This document shows, piece by piece, positions 48,310 through 58,195 of a stretch of 64,000 bases of DNA (position 1 is the first letter of the stretch; every line of letters starts with the position of its first letter). The position numbers and the translations under genes were made by a program. The stretch lies in NCBI RefSeq assembly GCF_013155275.1, contig NZ_JABJXS010000011.1, forward strand, positions 44,821 through 108,820, written 5' to 3'. Below the pieces are notes generated by a model, which made no database searches, was not told the DNA's origin, and saw only the letters and a list, made by a program, of their open reading frames with translations. The stretch comes from Brenneria sp. hezel4-2-4. GTDB lineage: Bacteria > Pseudomonadota > Gammaproteobacteria > Enterobacterales > Enterobacteriaceae.

Positions 48310-48545
48310 ACCTCCGTCCCCTTTTCGGCAAGGAGAGGGGAGTCGTTTCTCTCCACCTGCGCCCGCTAACAACAAGACAGAGGCGTTGAGGCAAGCTGAC
48401 GCCGCTATCCGGGTGACTGACAACTCTGCCGGGAACAGATTTGAACGTCGATCGCCGCAGCCCGAAGGACGAGACCCATGGATGGGCCGAGTAACGCAGC
48501 CAGCGCACATGCAACTGAAATATAACGAGTATAAAAGGTAATCGT
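48310..48545 (+). repeat. Structured alsB-alsA spacer, possible interspersed repeat
   Basis: 236 bp with no credible gene between two genes that must be co-expressed. It begins with pyrimidine-rich and purine-rich stretches (CCCCTT near 48320, AGGGGA near 48337) that can pair, then has a compact dyad CCCAT / ATGGG around 48475-48487 and a CATGCAACTGAAATATAACG stretch before the alsA ribosome site. The composition resembles intergenic repeats I remember from soft-rot genomes, but no second copy is in this window, so repeat status is unproven. It may adjust AlsB relative to AlsA and AlsC. Confidence 0.4.
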
Positions 48546-50078
48546 ATGGTCACGCCTTATATCCGTATGGCGGGGATCGGCAAATCCTTTGGCCCGGTTC
48601 ACGCATTGAAGTCGGTTGATTTAACTATTTACACCCATGAGATCCACGCATTATTAGGTGAAAATGGCGCCGGTAAATCAACCTTAATGAAAATATTGTC
48701 GGGAATATATGCGCCAACCGAAGGGAATATTACCATTAATAATGTGGTCTATAACAAACTGGATCATAAACTCGCGGCGCAATTAGGTATTGGCATAATT
48801 TATCAGGAATTAAGCGTTATTGATGAATTAACGGTGCTGGAAAATCTTTATATTGGCCGCCATCCCACCAAAAAAGTCTGTGGCGTAAAGATTATCGACT
48901 GGAAAGAAATGCGCGTTCGTGCCGCCATGATGTTATTACGCGTTGGCCTGAAAGTCGATCTCGATGAGAAAGTCGCCAATTTATCCATCAGCCATAAACA
49001 AATGCTGGAAATTGCCAGAACGCTGATGTTAAACGCCAACGTCATCATTATGGATGAACCGACCTCTTCGCTAACCAATAAAGAGGTGGATTATCTGTTT
49101 TTAATCATGAATCAGCTGCGTAAAGATGGTTGCTCGATCGTTTATATCTCACACAAGCTGAATGAAATCCGCCAGATCTGCGACCGCTACACGGTGATGA
49201 AAGACGGCGGCAGCGTCTATAGCGGCATGATGAACGAGGTGAGCAATGACGACATCGTGCGCCTGATGGTCGGACGCGAGCTGCAAAATCGCTTTATCGC
49301 CATGAAAGAGAACGCCGGCAACATCGAACACGATACGGTGTTCGAAGTAAAGCATGTCACCAGCCGGGATAAAAAAAAGGTTCGCGATATTTCTTTTTCG
49401 GTCAGCCGTGGGGAAATCCTCGGCTTCGCGGGGCTGGTCGGTTCCGGGCGAACAGAACTGATGAACTGCCTGTTTGGCGTCGACAAACGCAGCCAGGGCG
49501 AAATCCTGCTGCACGGCAAACCCATTACCCCACGCTCCCCGCTTGATGCGCTGAAAAAAGGAATGGGCTACATCACCGAAAGCCGGCGCGAAAACGGCTT
49601 TTTCGCCAACTTTTCCATCGTCGAAAATATAGCGATCGGCCGGAGCCTGAAGGACGGCGGCTATAAAGGCGTCATGGGATTGTTTAACCCGCGGCAGGAG
49701 CGCGAGATCGCCGAACAGCAGCGCAAGCTGCTGGCGCTGAAATGTCACTCGGTCGACCAGAATATTACCGAGCTGTCAGGGGGGAATCAGCAAAAGGTAC
49801 TGATTTCCAAATGGTTATGCTGCAATCCGGAGGTAATCATCTTCGATGAGCCCACCCGCGGCATTGATGTGGGTGCCAAGGCCGAAATCTACAAAGTGAT
49901 GCGCCTGCTGGCGGACGAGGGAAAAGTCATTCTGATGGTTTCCTCAGAGCTGCCTGAAATTATTACCGTCTGTGACCGCATCGCAGTGTTCTGCGCGGGA
50001 CGGCTGACGCAAATCCTGACCAATCGCGACGATATAAGCGAAGAGGAGATTATGGCATGGGCATTACCACAAGAGTAA
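48546..50078 (+). CDS. alsA: D-allose ABC transporter ATP-binding protein
   Basis: 510 aa (510 in E. coli), two ABC domains in one chain as in RbsA. First half: Walker A GENGAGKST (~39-47), signature NLSISHKQMLEIAR, Walker B VIIMDEPTSSL. Second half: degenerate Walker A GLVGSGRTEL, signature ELSGGNQQKVLISKW, Walker B VIIFDEPTRGIDVGAK. AlsC starts inside its last codons (22-bp overlap). The protein is close to E. coli AlsA by eye. Confidence 0.96.
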   Translation: MVTPYIRMAGIGKSFGPVHALKSVDLTIYTHEIHALLGENGAGKSTLMKILSGIYAPTEGNITINNVVYNKLDHKLAAQLGIGIIYQELSVIDELTVLENLYIGRHPTKKVCGVKIIDWKEMRVRAAMMLLRVGLKVDLDEKVANLSISHKQMLEIARTLMLNANVIIMDEPTSSLTNKEVDYLFLIMNQLRKDGCSIVYISHKLNEIRQICDRYTVMKDGGSVYSGMMNEVSNDDIVRLMVGRELQNRFIAMKENAGNIEHDTVFEVKHVTSRDKKKVRDISFSVSRGEILGFAGLVGSGRTELMNCLFGVDKRSQGEILLHGKPITPRSPLDALKKGMGYITESRRENGFFANFSIVENIAIGRSLKDGGYKGVMGLFNPRQEREIAEQQRKLLALKCHSVDQNITELSGGNQQKVLISKWLCCNPEVIIFDEPTRGIDVGAKAEIYKVMRLLADEGKVILMVSSELPEIITVCDRIAVFCAGRLTQILTNRDDISEEEIMAWALPQE

Positions 50079-51037
50079 AAGGCGATCCGGCGCAGAAAAA
50101 ACCGTTTAATTTCGCCATTTTCTGGGACAAATACGGGACGTTTTTCATCCTCGCGATTATCGTGGCGATCTTTGGCACGCTCTCGCCGGAATATTTCCTC
50201 AACACGAATAACATCACGCAGATTTTCGTCCAGAGTTCGGTAACCGTGTTGATCGGTATGGGTGAGTTTTTCGCCATCCTGGTGGCGGGTATCGATCTGT
50301 CCGTGGGGGCGATTCTGGCGCTGTCGGGGATGGTAACCGCCAAGCTGATGCTGGCGGGCGTTGACCCCCTGTCCGCCGCGCTGATTGGCGGCGTGCTGGT
50401 GGGCGGCGCACTCGGCGCGATTAACGGTTGCCTGGTCAACTGGACCGGTCTGCATCCGTTTATCATCACCTTGGGAACTAACGCTATCTTTCGCGGCATT
50501 ACGCTGGTCATTTCCGACGCCAACTCCGTCTATGGCTTCTCGTTCGATTTCGTTAATTTCTTTGCCGCCAGCGTGATCGGCGTGCCCGTACCGGTCATTT
50601 TCTCGCTGTTGATCGCTCTGCTGCTGTGGTTCATCACCTCCCGTACCCGGCTTGGCCGCAATATCTATGCGCTGGGCGGCAATAAAAACTCCGCCTTCTA
50701 CTCCGGTATTGATGTGAAGTTCCACATGCTGGTGGTCTTCATCATCTCCGGAATTTGCGCCGGGTTGGCCGGCGTGGTTTCCACCGCCCGACTGGGCGCG
50801 GCCGAGCCGTTAGCCGGCATGGGGTTTGAAACTTACGCCATCGCCAGCGCCATCATTGGCGGCACCAGTTTCTTCGGCGGCAAGGGCCGCATCTTTTCAG
50901 TGGTTATCGGCGGGTTGATTATCGGCACCATCAATAACGGCCTGAATATCCTGCAAGTACAAACCTACTACCAACTGGTGGTGATGGGCGGGCTGATTAT
51001 CGCTGCTGTCGCGCTGGATCGGCTGATCAGCAAGTAA
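50057..51037 (+). CDS. alsC: D-allose ABC transporter permease
   Basis: 326 aa (326 in E. coli), RbsC-type permease with about 8-10 membrane segments; LVAGIDLSVGAILALSGMV and AIIGGTSFFGGKGRIFSVVI are the conserved parts. It overlaps the alsA end by 22 bases, so translation is coupled. Confidence 0.96.
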   Translation: MGITTRVKGDPAQKKPFNFAIFWDKYGTFFILAIIVAIFGTLSPEYFLNTNNITQIFVQSSVTVLIGMGEFFAILVAGIDLSVGAILALSGMVTAKLMLAGVDPLSAALIGGVLVGGALGAINGCLVNWTGLHPFIITLGTNAIFRGITLVISDANSVYGFSFDFVNFFAASVIGVPVPVIFSLLIALLLWFITSRTRLGRNIYALGGNKNSAFYSGIDVKFHMLVVFIISGICAGLAGVVSTARLGAAEPLAGMGFETYAIASAIIGGTSFFGGKGRIFSVVIGGLIIGTINNGLNILQVQTYYQLVVMGGLIIAAVALDRLISK

Positions 51038-51047
51038 GGAGTCAATG

Positions 51048-51734
51048 ATGAAAATATCCCCCTCTCTAATGTGTATGGATTTGTTGAAGTTCAAAGAGCA
51101 GATCGAGTTTATCGATCGCCACGCGGACTATTTTCATATCGACATCATGGACGGCCATTTTGTGCCGAACCTGACGCTGTCTCCCTTTTTCGTCAGCCAG
51201 GTCAGGCGGCTGGCGAGTAAGCCGCTTGACTGCCATCTGATGGTGACCAGGCCGCAAGATTACATTGCCTCACTGGCCTCGGCCGGCGCCGACTTCATTA
51301 CCCTCCACCCGGAAACCATCAACGGTCAGGCCTTCCGCCTGATCGACGAGATCCGCCAGCGCGGGATGAAAGTCGGCCTGATCCTCAACCCGGAGACACC
51401 GGTCGACGCAATGAAGTATTACCTCCATAAAGCAGATAAGATCACCGTGATGACGGTCGACCCCGGCTTTGCCGGGCAGCCGTTCATCCCCGAAATGCTG
51501 GAAAAAATCGTGGAACTGAAAGCATGGCGCGCGCGCGAAGGATTGGCCTATGAAATTGAGATCGACGGCTCCTGCAATCAGGCCACGTATCAGCAACTGA
51601 TTGAGGCGGGCGCCGATGTGCTGATTGTCGGTTCGTCCGGCCTGTTCGGTCATTCGCAGAATATCGATGAAGCATGGCGCGCCATGTCACAACAGATTAT
51701 GCAGGCCAAACGCGAGGCGGTGCCCCATGTCTGA
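51048..51734 (+). CDS. alsE: D-allulose-6-phosphate 3-epimerase
   Basis: 228 aa (231 in E. coli). TIM-barrel, ribulose-phosphate epimerase family: [24 protein letters not shown] (metal site), [20 protein letters not shown] and EIDGSCNQ. It turns D-allulose-6-phosphate into fructose-6-phosphate, feeding allose into glycolysis. AAGGAG six bases before ATG 51048 makes this start better than the ATG three bases earlier. Confidence 0.95.
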   Translation: MKISPSLMCMDLLKFKEQIEFIDRHADYFHIDIMDGHFVPNLTLSPFFVSQVRRLASKPLDCHLMVTRPQDYIASLASAGADFITLHPETINGQAFRLIDEIRQRGMKVGLILNPETPVDAMKYYLHKADKITVMTVDPGFAGQPFIPEMLEKIVELKAWRAREGLAYEIEIDGSCNQATYQQLIEAGADVLIVGSSGLFGHSQNIDEAWRAMSQQIMQAKREAVPHV

Positions 51735-52635
51735 ACGGCTTTCCGTGGTCGCCGGGGTGGATATGGGCGCCACCCATCTCCGCGTCTGCCTGCAAAACGC
51801 TCGGGGAGAGGTGATCCTGCGCGAGAAGTCCGCTACCGCGGAGGTGCTCACCCCCGATCTGGTTGAGGGGTTAAGCACGTGGTTGCATCAGTGGGTTAAC
51901 CGCCATCAGGCGCGCTGCCTTGGTCTGGTTATGGGGTTCCCGGCGCTGGTCGGCAGCGATCGGCGCACCATCATCTCCACACCCAATCTGCCGCTCACGT
52001 CTGACGATCTGGCCAATCTGGCGGAGCGGCTGGAACAGGCCCTGCACTGCCCGGTACAGTTTGCTCGCGATGTGAACCTGCAACTCTCTTACGATGTGCA
52101 TGCCAACGACCTGGAGGACAACGTGGTGCTGGCCGCCTATCTCGGCACCGGCATGGGCTTTGCCATCTGGCTGAACGGCGCGCCATGGACCGGAGCGCAC
52201 GGCGTGGCGGGCGAACTCGGCCATATTCCCCAGGGCGACGGGCGGCTACAGTGCGGCTGCGGCAACTATGGCTGTCTGGAAACCGTCTGCTCAGGCATGG
52301 CGCTGCGTCGCTGGTACGAGCAAATGTCGCGGCCGTATGCGCTCGGCGATCTGTTTCTGCACACCGGTGATGACCTCTTTATTGGCGAATTCTTAGAGCA
52401 TGCGGCGCGCGCCGTTGCCACCAGCGTCAACCTGTTTGACCCTCACGTCGTAATTCTGGGCGGCGGCGTGATGGATATGCCAGGCTTTCCGCTGGATACG
52501 CTGATAACGCGGATCCGGACATGCCTGCGCCGCCCGTTGCCCCATGATGCGGTGCGTTTTCTTCCCGCCTCTTCTTCGTCTTTTAACGGAGCCAGCGGCG
52601 CCGCCCGTCTTGCCGGACAACGCTGGTTTATATAA
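51727..52635 (+). CDS. alsK: D-allose kinase (ROK family)
   Basis: 302 aa (309 in E. coli). ROK kinase: phosphate-binding [14 protein letters not shown] at the N terminus, [12 protein letters not shown], and the zinc site [11 protein letters not shown]. It phosphorylates allose to allose-6-phosphate. It overlaps alsE by eight bases (ATG 51727 in ATGTCTGA); a longer frame from 51625 was rejected as it runs inside alsE. More diverged from E. coli than the other als genes. It ends the locus; the convergent DUF2461 gene ends 15 bp away. Confidence 0.93.
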   Translation: MSERLSVVAGVDMGATHLRVCLQNARGEVILREKSATAEVLTPDLVEGLSTWLHQWVNRHQARCLGLVMGFPALVGSDRRTIISTPNLPLTSDDLANLAERLEQALHCPVQFARDVNLQLSYDVHANDLEDNVVLAAYLGTGMGFAIWLNGAPWTGAHGVAGELGHIPQGDGRLQCGCGNYGCLETVCSGMALRRWYEQMSRPYALGDLFLHTGDDLFIGEFLEHAARAVATSVNLFDPHVVILGGGVMDMPGFPLDTLITRIRTCLRRPLPHDAVRFLPASSSSFNGASGAARLAGQRWFI

Positions 52636-52650
52636 TGCTTCGAATAGGCA

Positions 52651-53379
52651 TTAGCCGGAGAACCGCGCATAAGGATCGATATTATGTGACTGCGTCGCCC
52701 GCTTCATGGTTTCGATTTTCATCAGGTAATGATAAAGCGGCTCCAACTGAGTGAACCCCTGCGCCAACGTCGTCGTCAGTTCGCCGGAGAACAGCGGCGC
52801 CATATCCTGACTGGTGCAAATGGCGGCAAAGGACTTGCGGTTATACCAGTCGGCCAGCGCGGGCGGCAGATCTTTGATCAACGGACGTTTATAGCTTTCA
52901 CCTTCCAGCTTAAACCTGTCTTGCAGACAGTTGGCCACGTCAAGGAAGCCTTGCGGGTTGTCGCGCACCGTTTGCCGGAACAGCTCCATCGTATTACGCG
53001 TGGCGCTGTAGTACCCCAGACCATAGCGCCAGGTATCAGGCGTAATCTCAAAGAAATAGACCGGCGCGTCGGTCCAGTCTTTACGGGTTCGCTTGAACGT
53101 CAGCCACATCTGGCTGCGGTAGCGTGATTTATCGTGGGAAAAGCGCGTATCGCGGTGAATACGGGAAAGTGTCTTGCCGATGGCCGGACGGGTTTCAAAC
53201 TGGTCGTCGATTTGCAACATGGTCAGGCTGAGCGCATCGACCAGCGCGCGAAAAGGCGACACCAATTGCTCATCGTAAATAGCGCGATGCTCATCAAACC
53301 AGTCTTTATCATTGTGCTGGCGCACCTGTTGCAGAAACGTCAATCCCTGCTGGGAAAAGCCATTGAAATGCGTTGCCAT
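52651..53379 (-). CDS. DUF2461 (TIGR02453) family protein
   Basis: 242 aa, the usual length. Family stretches: FSQQGLTFLQQVRQHNDKDWFDEHRAIYDE (positions ~7-36, key residues FL..L..NN/DK.WF...R..Y), RIHRDTRFSHDKSRYRSQMW and YFEITPDTWRYGLGYY. Function unknown; the family is widely spread and shows up as a lone cytoplasmic protein. It lies between alsK and ilvA, a place it does not hold in E. coli. It has its own start 100 bp from the ilvA end, and could be read through from ilvA or have its own promoter. Confidence 0.9.
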   Translation of the reverse strand: MATHFNGFSQQGLTFLQQVRQHNDKDWFDEHRAIYDEQLVSPFRALVDALSLTMLQIDDQFETRPAIGKTLSRIHRDTRFSHDKSRYRSQMWLTFKRTRKDWTDAPVYFFEITPDTWRYGLGYYSATRNTMELFRQTVRDNPQGFLDVANCLQDRFKLEGESYKRPLIKDLPPALADWYNRKSFAAICTSQDMAPLFSGELTTTLAQGFTQLEPLYHYLMKIETMKRATQSHNIDPYARFSG

Positions 53380-53481
53380 CGTGTTACATCATCTGAACGG
53401 GCCGTAGGATGATGTAAAGATAACGCTCCCGGCTGTGAAACACCACCGGGAGCGCTTATGCGGGTAATACGTCAGCCGCCG

Positions 53482-55026
53482 CTAACCCGCCAGAAAGAAG
53501 CGGAATGACGGATTACTGGTTTCGTCATGGCACTCGTAGCCCAGCGCCTGAAGATGTTGCTCGAACTCCGGATCGCGATCCTCCAGCTCAAACGCCGCCA
53601 GCACCCGGCCAAAGTCCATGCCGTGGCTGCGATAGTGGAACAGCGAAATATTCCAGTGCGTGCCCAACGTATGCAGAAATTTCAGCAGCGCCCCCGGCGA
53701 TTCTGGAAATTCAAAGCTATACAGGCGTTCCTGCAAAGGTTTTGAAGGCCGCCCGCCGACCATATAGCGAACGTGCAGCTTCGCCATTTCATCATCGGAT
53801 AAATCCACCACCTCATAACCGCCCTGAGACAGCTCGGCAATGATCTCCTCACGCTCGTCGTGACCACGCGTGAGGCGCACGCCGACAAAAATGCAGGCGT
53901 TTTTGGCATCCGCATAGCGGTAGTTAAACTCGGTCACGGCCCGCCCGCCCAGCAGTTGGCAGAACGTCAGGAAGCTGCCTTTCTTCTCCGGGATGGTGAC
54001 CGCCAGCAAAGCTTCCCGCTGCTCGCCCAACTCACAACGCTCAGACACATAGCGCAAACCGTGGAAATTGACATTGGCGCCGGACAACACATGCGCCAGA
54101 CGCTCGCCCTGAATCTGATGCTGCTGGATGTACTTCTTCATCCCCGCCAGCGCCAGCGCGCCGGACGGCTCGGCAACCGCGCGCACGTCTTCAAACAGGT
54201 CTTTTACCGCCGCACAGATGGCATCGCTGTCTACGGTGATCACATCGTCAAGATATTCCTGACACAGACGGAAAGTTTCATCACCAATGCGTTTTACCGC
54301 CACGCCTTCGGCAAACAGCCCCACGCGGGCCAGATCGACCGGATGCCCGGCGTCCAGCGCGGCGCGCAGACAGGCTGAATCTTCCGCTTCCACGCCAATC
54401 ACTTTAATCTGCGGCATCAACTGTTTGATCAACACCGCCACGCCGGCCGCCAGACCGCCGCCGCCGACCGGCACGAATACCCGGTCCAGATGCGCGTCCT
54501 GCTGCAACAGCTCCATCGCCAGCGTGCCCTGTCCGGCAATGACCGCCGGGTGATCGAACGGCGGCAAAAAGGTCATTTTCTGCTGTTGCGACAGTTCGAT
54601 GGCTTTGGCTTTGGCCTCGTCAAAGTTCGCGCCATGCAGCAATACCTCACCGCCAAAACCGCGTACCGCATCGACTTTGATATCCGCCGTAGCAACCGGC
54701 ATGACAATCAATGAATGAATGCCAAGCTTGCTGGCGGAAAGCGCCACGCCCTGCGCATGGTTACCGGCGGATGCGGTCACCACGCCGTGCGATTTCTGTT
54801 CGTCGTTCAGACCGGCTATCATCGCGTAAGCGCCGCGCAGCTTAAAGCTGTGCACCACATGGCGATCTTCTCGCTTCACCAGAATGACATTACCCAACCG
54901 CGAAGAAAGCTTGTCCATTTTCTCCAACGGCGTGACCTGAGTAACTTCATAGACCGGCGAGCGTAGGATAGCCCGCAGGTACTCCGCGCCACAGGGCGCG
55001 GAAGGAAGGGGTTGTGACACAGCCAT
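53482..55026 (-). CDS. ilvA: Threonine dehydratase (biosynthetic)
   Basis: 514 aa (514 in E. coli). PLP lysine in VHSFKLRGAYAMIA (~58-71), glycine-rich PLP-phosphate loop PVGGGGLAAG, and two C-terminal ACT-like regulatory domains (~330-514) that bind isoleucine. Makes 2-oxobutanoate from threonine, the first step to isoleucine. Last gene of ilvGMEDA, six bases after ilvD. Confidence 0.98.
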   Translation of the reverse strand: MAVSQPLPSAPCGAEYLRAILRSPVYEVTQVTPLEKMDKLSSRLGNVILVKREDRHVVHSFKLRGAYAMIAGLNDEQKSHGVVTASAGNHAQGVALSASKLGIHSLIVMPVATADIKVDAVRGFGGEVLLHGANFDEAKAKAIELSQQQKMTFLPPFDHPAVIAGQGTLAMELLQQDAHLDRVFVPVGGGGLAAGVAVLIKQLMPQIKVIGVEAEDSACLRAALDAGHPVDLARVGLFAEGVAVKRIGDETFRLCQEYLDDVITVDSDAICAAVKDLFEDVRAVAEPSGALALAGMKKYIQQHQIQGERLAHVLSGANVNFHGLRYVSERCELGEQREALLAVTIPEKKGSFLTFCQLLGGRAVTEFNYRYADAKNACIFVGVRLTRGHDEREEIIAELSQGGYEVVDLSDDEMAKLHVRYMVGGRPSKPLQERLYSFEFPESPGALLKFLHTLGTHWNISLFHYRSHGMDFGRVLAAFELEDRDPEFEQHLQALGYECHDETSNPSFRFFLAG

Positions 55027-55031
55027 GATTA

Positions 55032-56882
55032 TCAGCCTCCCAGCTTGCTCTTATCACGAACGGCGCCTTTATCGGCACTGGTCGCCAAACTGGCGTAAGC
55101 GCGCAGCGCAAAAGAAACCAGACGGTCACGATTGTGCGGCGTCCAGGCGGCATCGCCCCGCGCCAGTTCAGCTTCATGGCGGCTCGCTAATTCACTTTCC
55201 GCCACTTCCAGCGCAATGCTGCGGCCTGGAATATCAATGGCGATGATGTCGCCATCTTGCACCAGACCAATGGTGCCGCCATTCGCCGCTTCAGGAGAAG
55301 CATGGCCGATCGACAGACCCGATGTCCCACCGGAGAAACGTCCGTCGGTGATCAGCGCACAGCTTTTGCCCAGCCCCATCGATTTCAGGTATGTGGTCGG
55401 ATACAGCATTTCCTGCATGCCCGGCCCGCCTTTCGGCCCTTCGTAACGAATAACCACTACGTCACCCGCCACGACCTTGCCCCCCAGGATCGCTTCTACC
55501 GCATCATCCTGACTCTCGTACACTTTGGCCGGGCCGCGGAACACCAGGCTACCTTTATCCACGCCGGCGGTCTTCACGATACAGCCGTTTTCCGCCAGAT
55601 TACCGTACAGCACCGCCAGACCGCCGTCCTGACTATAGGCAAACTCACGGGAACGAATACATCCCTCCTGTCGGTCAATATCCAGCGAATCCCAGCGGCA
55701 GTTCTGCGAAAACGCCTGCGTGGTGCGGATACCGGCCGGGCCGGCGGAGTACATCTTTTTCACGTCGTCGTTGTCGGTCTGTACCACGTCGTATTCCGCC
55801 AGCGTTTCCGGCAGCGTTTTACCCAGCACGTTGTACACCTCGCGGTGCAGCAGACCGGCGCGATCCAGCTCGCCGAGGATGCCCATCACCCCACCGGCGC
55901 GATGCACGTCTTCCATATGATATTTCTGCGTGCTCGGCGCCACCTTGCACAGATGCGGAACCTTGCGCGACAGGCGGTCGATATCTTCCATCGTGAAATC
56001 GACCTCTCCTTCCTGCGCCGACGCCAGCAGGTGCAGTACGGTATTGGTCGAGCCGCCCATGGCAATATCCAGCGTCATGGCATTTTCAAACGCCGCTTTG
56101 GTGGCGATATTGCGCGGCAACGCGCGCGCGTCGTCCTGCTCGTAGTAGCGTTTCGCCAGCTCGACAATGCGTTTACCGGCATTCAGGAACAGATTCTTAC
56201 GATCGGCATGCGTCGCCAGCAGCGAACCGTTGCCCGGCTGCGACAGCCCCAGCGCTTCGGTCAGACAGTTCATGGAGTTGGCGGTAAACATGCCGGAACA
56301 GGAACCGCAGGTCGGACAGGCCGAGCGCTCAATCTGCTCGCTGTCGGCGTCGCTGACGTTCGGGTTCGCGCCCTGAATCATGGCATCGACCAGATCCAGT
56401 TTGATTATCTGATTGGAAAGCTTGGTTTTTCCGGCTTCCATCGGCCCGCCGGAGACAAAGATGACCGGAATGTTGAGACGCAGCGCGGCCATCATCATTC
56501 CCGGGGTGATTTTGTCGCAGTTGGAAATACACACCATGGCATCGGCGCAGTGCGCATTAACCATGTATTCAACCGAATCGGCTATCAGCTCGCGTGAAGG
56601 CAGGGAATAGAGCATGCCGCCATGCCCCATGGCAATACCGTCATCGACCGCAATGGTGTTGAACTCTTTGGCCACGCCGCCGGACGCTTCGATTTGCTCG
56701 GCGACCAGTTTCCCCAGATCGCGCAAATGCACATGACCGGGAACGAACTGGGTGAATGAGTTGACCACCGCGATAATGGGCTTGCCAAAATCGTCGTCGG
56801 TCATTCCGGTGGCGCGCCACAGGGCCCGGGCGCCGGCCATGTTACGGCCGTGCGTGGTTGTGGCTGAACGGTACTTAGGCAT
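55032..56882 (-). CDS. ilvD: Dihydroxy-acid dehydratase
   Basis: 616 aa (616 in E. coli). Iron-sulfur cysteines in CISNCDK (~118-124) and [19 protein letters not shown] (~191-209). Dehydrates dihydroxy acids to 2-oxo acids for valine and isoleucine. In operon after ilvE (80-bp gap). Confidence 0.98.
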   Translation of the reverse strand: MPKYRSATTTHGRNMAGARALWRATGMTDDDFGKPIIAVVNSFTQFVPGHVHLRDLGKLVAEQIEASGGVAKEFNTIAVDDGIAMGHGGMLYSLPSRELIADSVEYMVNAHCADAMVCISNCDKITPGMMMAALRLNIPVIFVSGGPMEAGKTKLSNQIIKLDLVDAMIQGANPNVSDADSEQIERSACPTCGSCSGMFTANSMNCLTEALGLSQPGNGSLLATHADRKNLFLNAGKRIVELAKRYYEQDDARALPRNIATKAAFENAMTLDIAMGGSTNTVLHLLASAQEGEVDFTMEDIDRLSRKVPHLCKVAPSTQKYHMEDVHRAGGVMGILGELDRAGLLHREVYNVLGKTLPETLAEYDVVQTDNDDVKKMYSAGPAGIRTTQAFSQNCRWDSLDIDRQEGCIRSREFAYSQDGGLAVLYGNLAENGCIVKTAGVDKGSLVFRGPAKVYESQDDAVEAILGGKVVAGDVVVIRYEGPKGGPGMQEMLYPTTYLKSMGLGKSCALITDGRFSGGTSGLSIGHASPEAANGGTIGLVQDGDIIAIDIPGRSIALEVAESELASRHEAELARGDAAWTPHNRDRLVSFALRAYASLATSADKGAVRDKSKLGG

Positions 56883-56962
56883 ACTCTTATTACTCCAATA
56901 ATAACTAAATGGGCGATGACGGAACGGGCACCGCCTCTGATTCTGTCTGTAATGATAAATAA

Positions 56963-57889
56963 TTAACGGTTAACGGGATCCAGCCAGCCCCATTTATCTT
57001 CGGTTTCACCGGTAAATAGGCCAAAGAATGCCTGTTGCAGCTTTTTCGTTACCGGGCCGCATTTACCGATGCCAACCTGGATGCCGTCAACGCTGCGAAC
57101 CGGCGTAATTTCAGCGGCGGTGCCGGACATAAACACTTCGTCGGCCAGATATAATGATTCACGCGACAACACCTGTTCGCGGACTTCAAATCCTGACGCT
57201 TTCGCCAGTTTGATAATCGCGTCACGCGTAATGCCAGGCAGTGCGGAAGAGGTAAACGGCGGCGTAAAGATAATGCCGTCTTTGACTTCAAACAGGTTTT
57301 CACCCGCGCCTTCGGAAACGTAGCCATGCACATCCAGCGCAATCCCTTCCTGATAGCCATGACGACGGGCTTCACTCCCCACCAGCAGCGATGAAAGATA
57401 GTTCCCGCCGGCTTTCGCCGCCGTCGGAATGGTATTCGCCGCCACACGATGCCACGACGACACCATGGCATCAATGCCCTGTTCCAGCGCCTCTTCGCCT
57501 AAATACGCCCCCCACGGAAACGCCGCGATGATCACATCCGTTTCATAGCCGTCAGGCGGATTTACGCCCATGCCGACATCGCCGACAAACACCAACGGAC
57601 GAATGTATGCGCTGGTCAGGTTATTCTTGCGCAGCGTCTCGCGACACGCTTCCATTAGTTCATCGACGCTTTGCCGCAATGGCATACGGTAGATTTTTGC
57701 CGAGTCATGCAGGCGCTGCATATGCTCGCGGTGACGGAACACCACCGGCCCCTGGTGCGAATTATAACAACGAACGCCTTCAAACACGGATGTCCCGTAA
57801 TGCAAGGCGTGCGACATGACATGAACTTTAGCCTCTGCCCACGGAACCATTTCTCCGTTGAACCAAATGTAGTCAGCTTTCTTGGTCAT
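56963..57889 (-). CDS. ilvE: Branched-chain amino-acid aminotransferase
   Basis: 308 aa (309 in E. coli). Fold-type IV PLP enzyme; the catalytic lysine is in the [13 protein letters not shown] segment (~157-169), and the phosphate loop is in the [12 protein letters not shown] part. Final step of valine, isoleucine and leucine synthesis. Confidence 0.97.
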   Translation of the reverse strand: MTKKADYIWFNGEMVPWAEAKVHVMSHALHYGTSVFEGVRCYNSHQGPVVFRHREHMQRLHDSAKIYRMPLRQSVDELMEACRETLRKNNLTSAYIRPLVFVGDVGMGVNPPDGYETDVIIAAFPWGAYLGEEALEQGIDAMVSSWHRVAANTIPTAAKAGGNYLSSLLVGSEARRHGYQEGIALDVHGYVSEGAGENLFEVKDGIIFTPPFTSSALPGITRDAIIKLAKASGFEVREQVLSRESLYLADEVFMSGTAAEITPVRSVDGIQVGIGKCGPVTKKLQQAFFGLFTGETEDKWGWLDPVNR

Positions 57890-57913
57890 TTCTTATTTCC
57901 CTTACTCTGTATG

Positions 57914-58177
57914 TTAGGCGCTGAACTGCTGCGATGTTGTCATTGGCTGAACGTCAACATAAGCAATATCCAGCAATTTACTCAATTGCGCCGACAGTAA
58001 ATCTATCGGACGATGGCTGGCGACGGTCAGCTCAATATTAATATGATCGTCAGTATTGGTCGTGTGTACCATGTTCATGGCGCATATCTGAAAGCCTCGG
58101 TGTCGGACGACGCGTAACACACGCTCCAGAATCTCTGGACGGAAGCGGGCCTGAATCGAAAGCTGATGGCGTGTCAT
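57914..58177 (-). CDS. ilvM: Acetolactate synthase II small subunit
   Basis: 87 aa (87 in E. coli), one ACT domain (LSIQARFRPEILERVLRVVRHRGF at ~5-28 in key parts). Regulatory partner of IlvG. It follows ilvG by 18 bp. Confidence 0.95.
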   Translation of the reverse strand: MTRHQLSIQARFRPEILERVLRVVRHRGFQICAMNMVHTTNTDDHINIELTVASHRPIDLLSAQLSKLLDIAYVDVQPMTTSQQFSA

Positions 58178-58195
58178 TCTGTTTTTCTCCAGCTA

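Noticed and set aside
55257..56597. 446-codon + strand frame opposite ilvD
   Set aside because: Shadow of ilvD, caused by high GC and codon structure; no recognisable domain.
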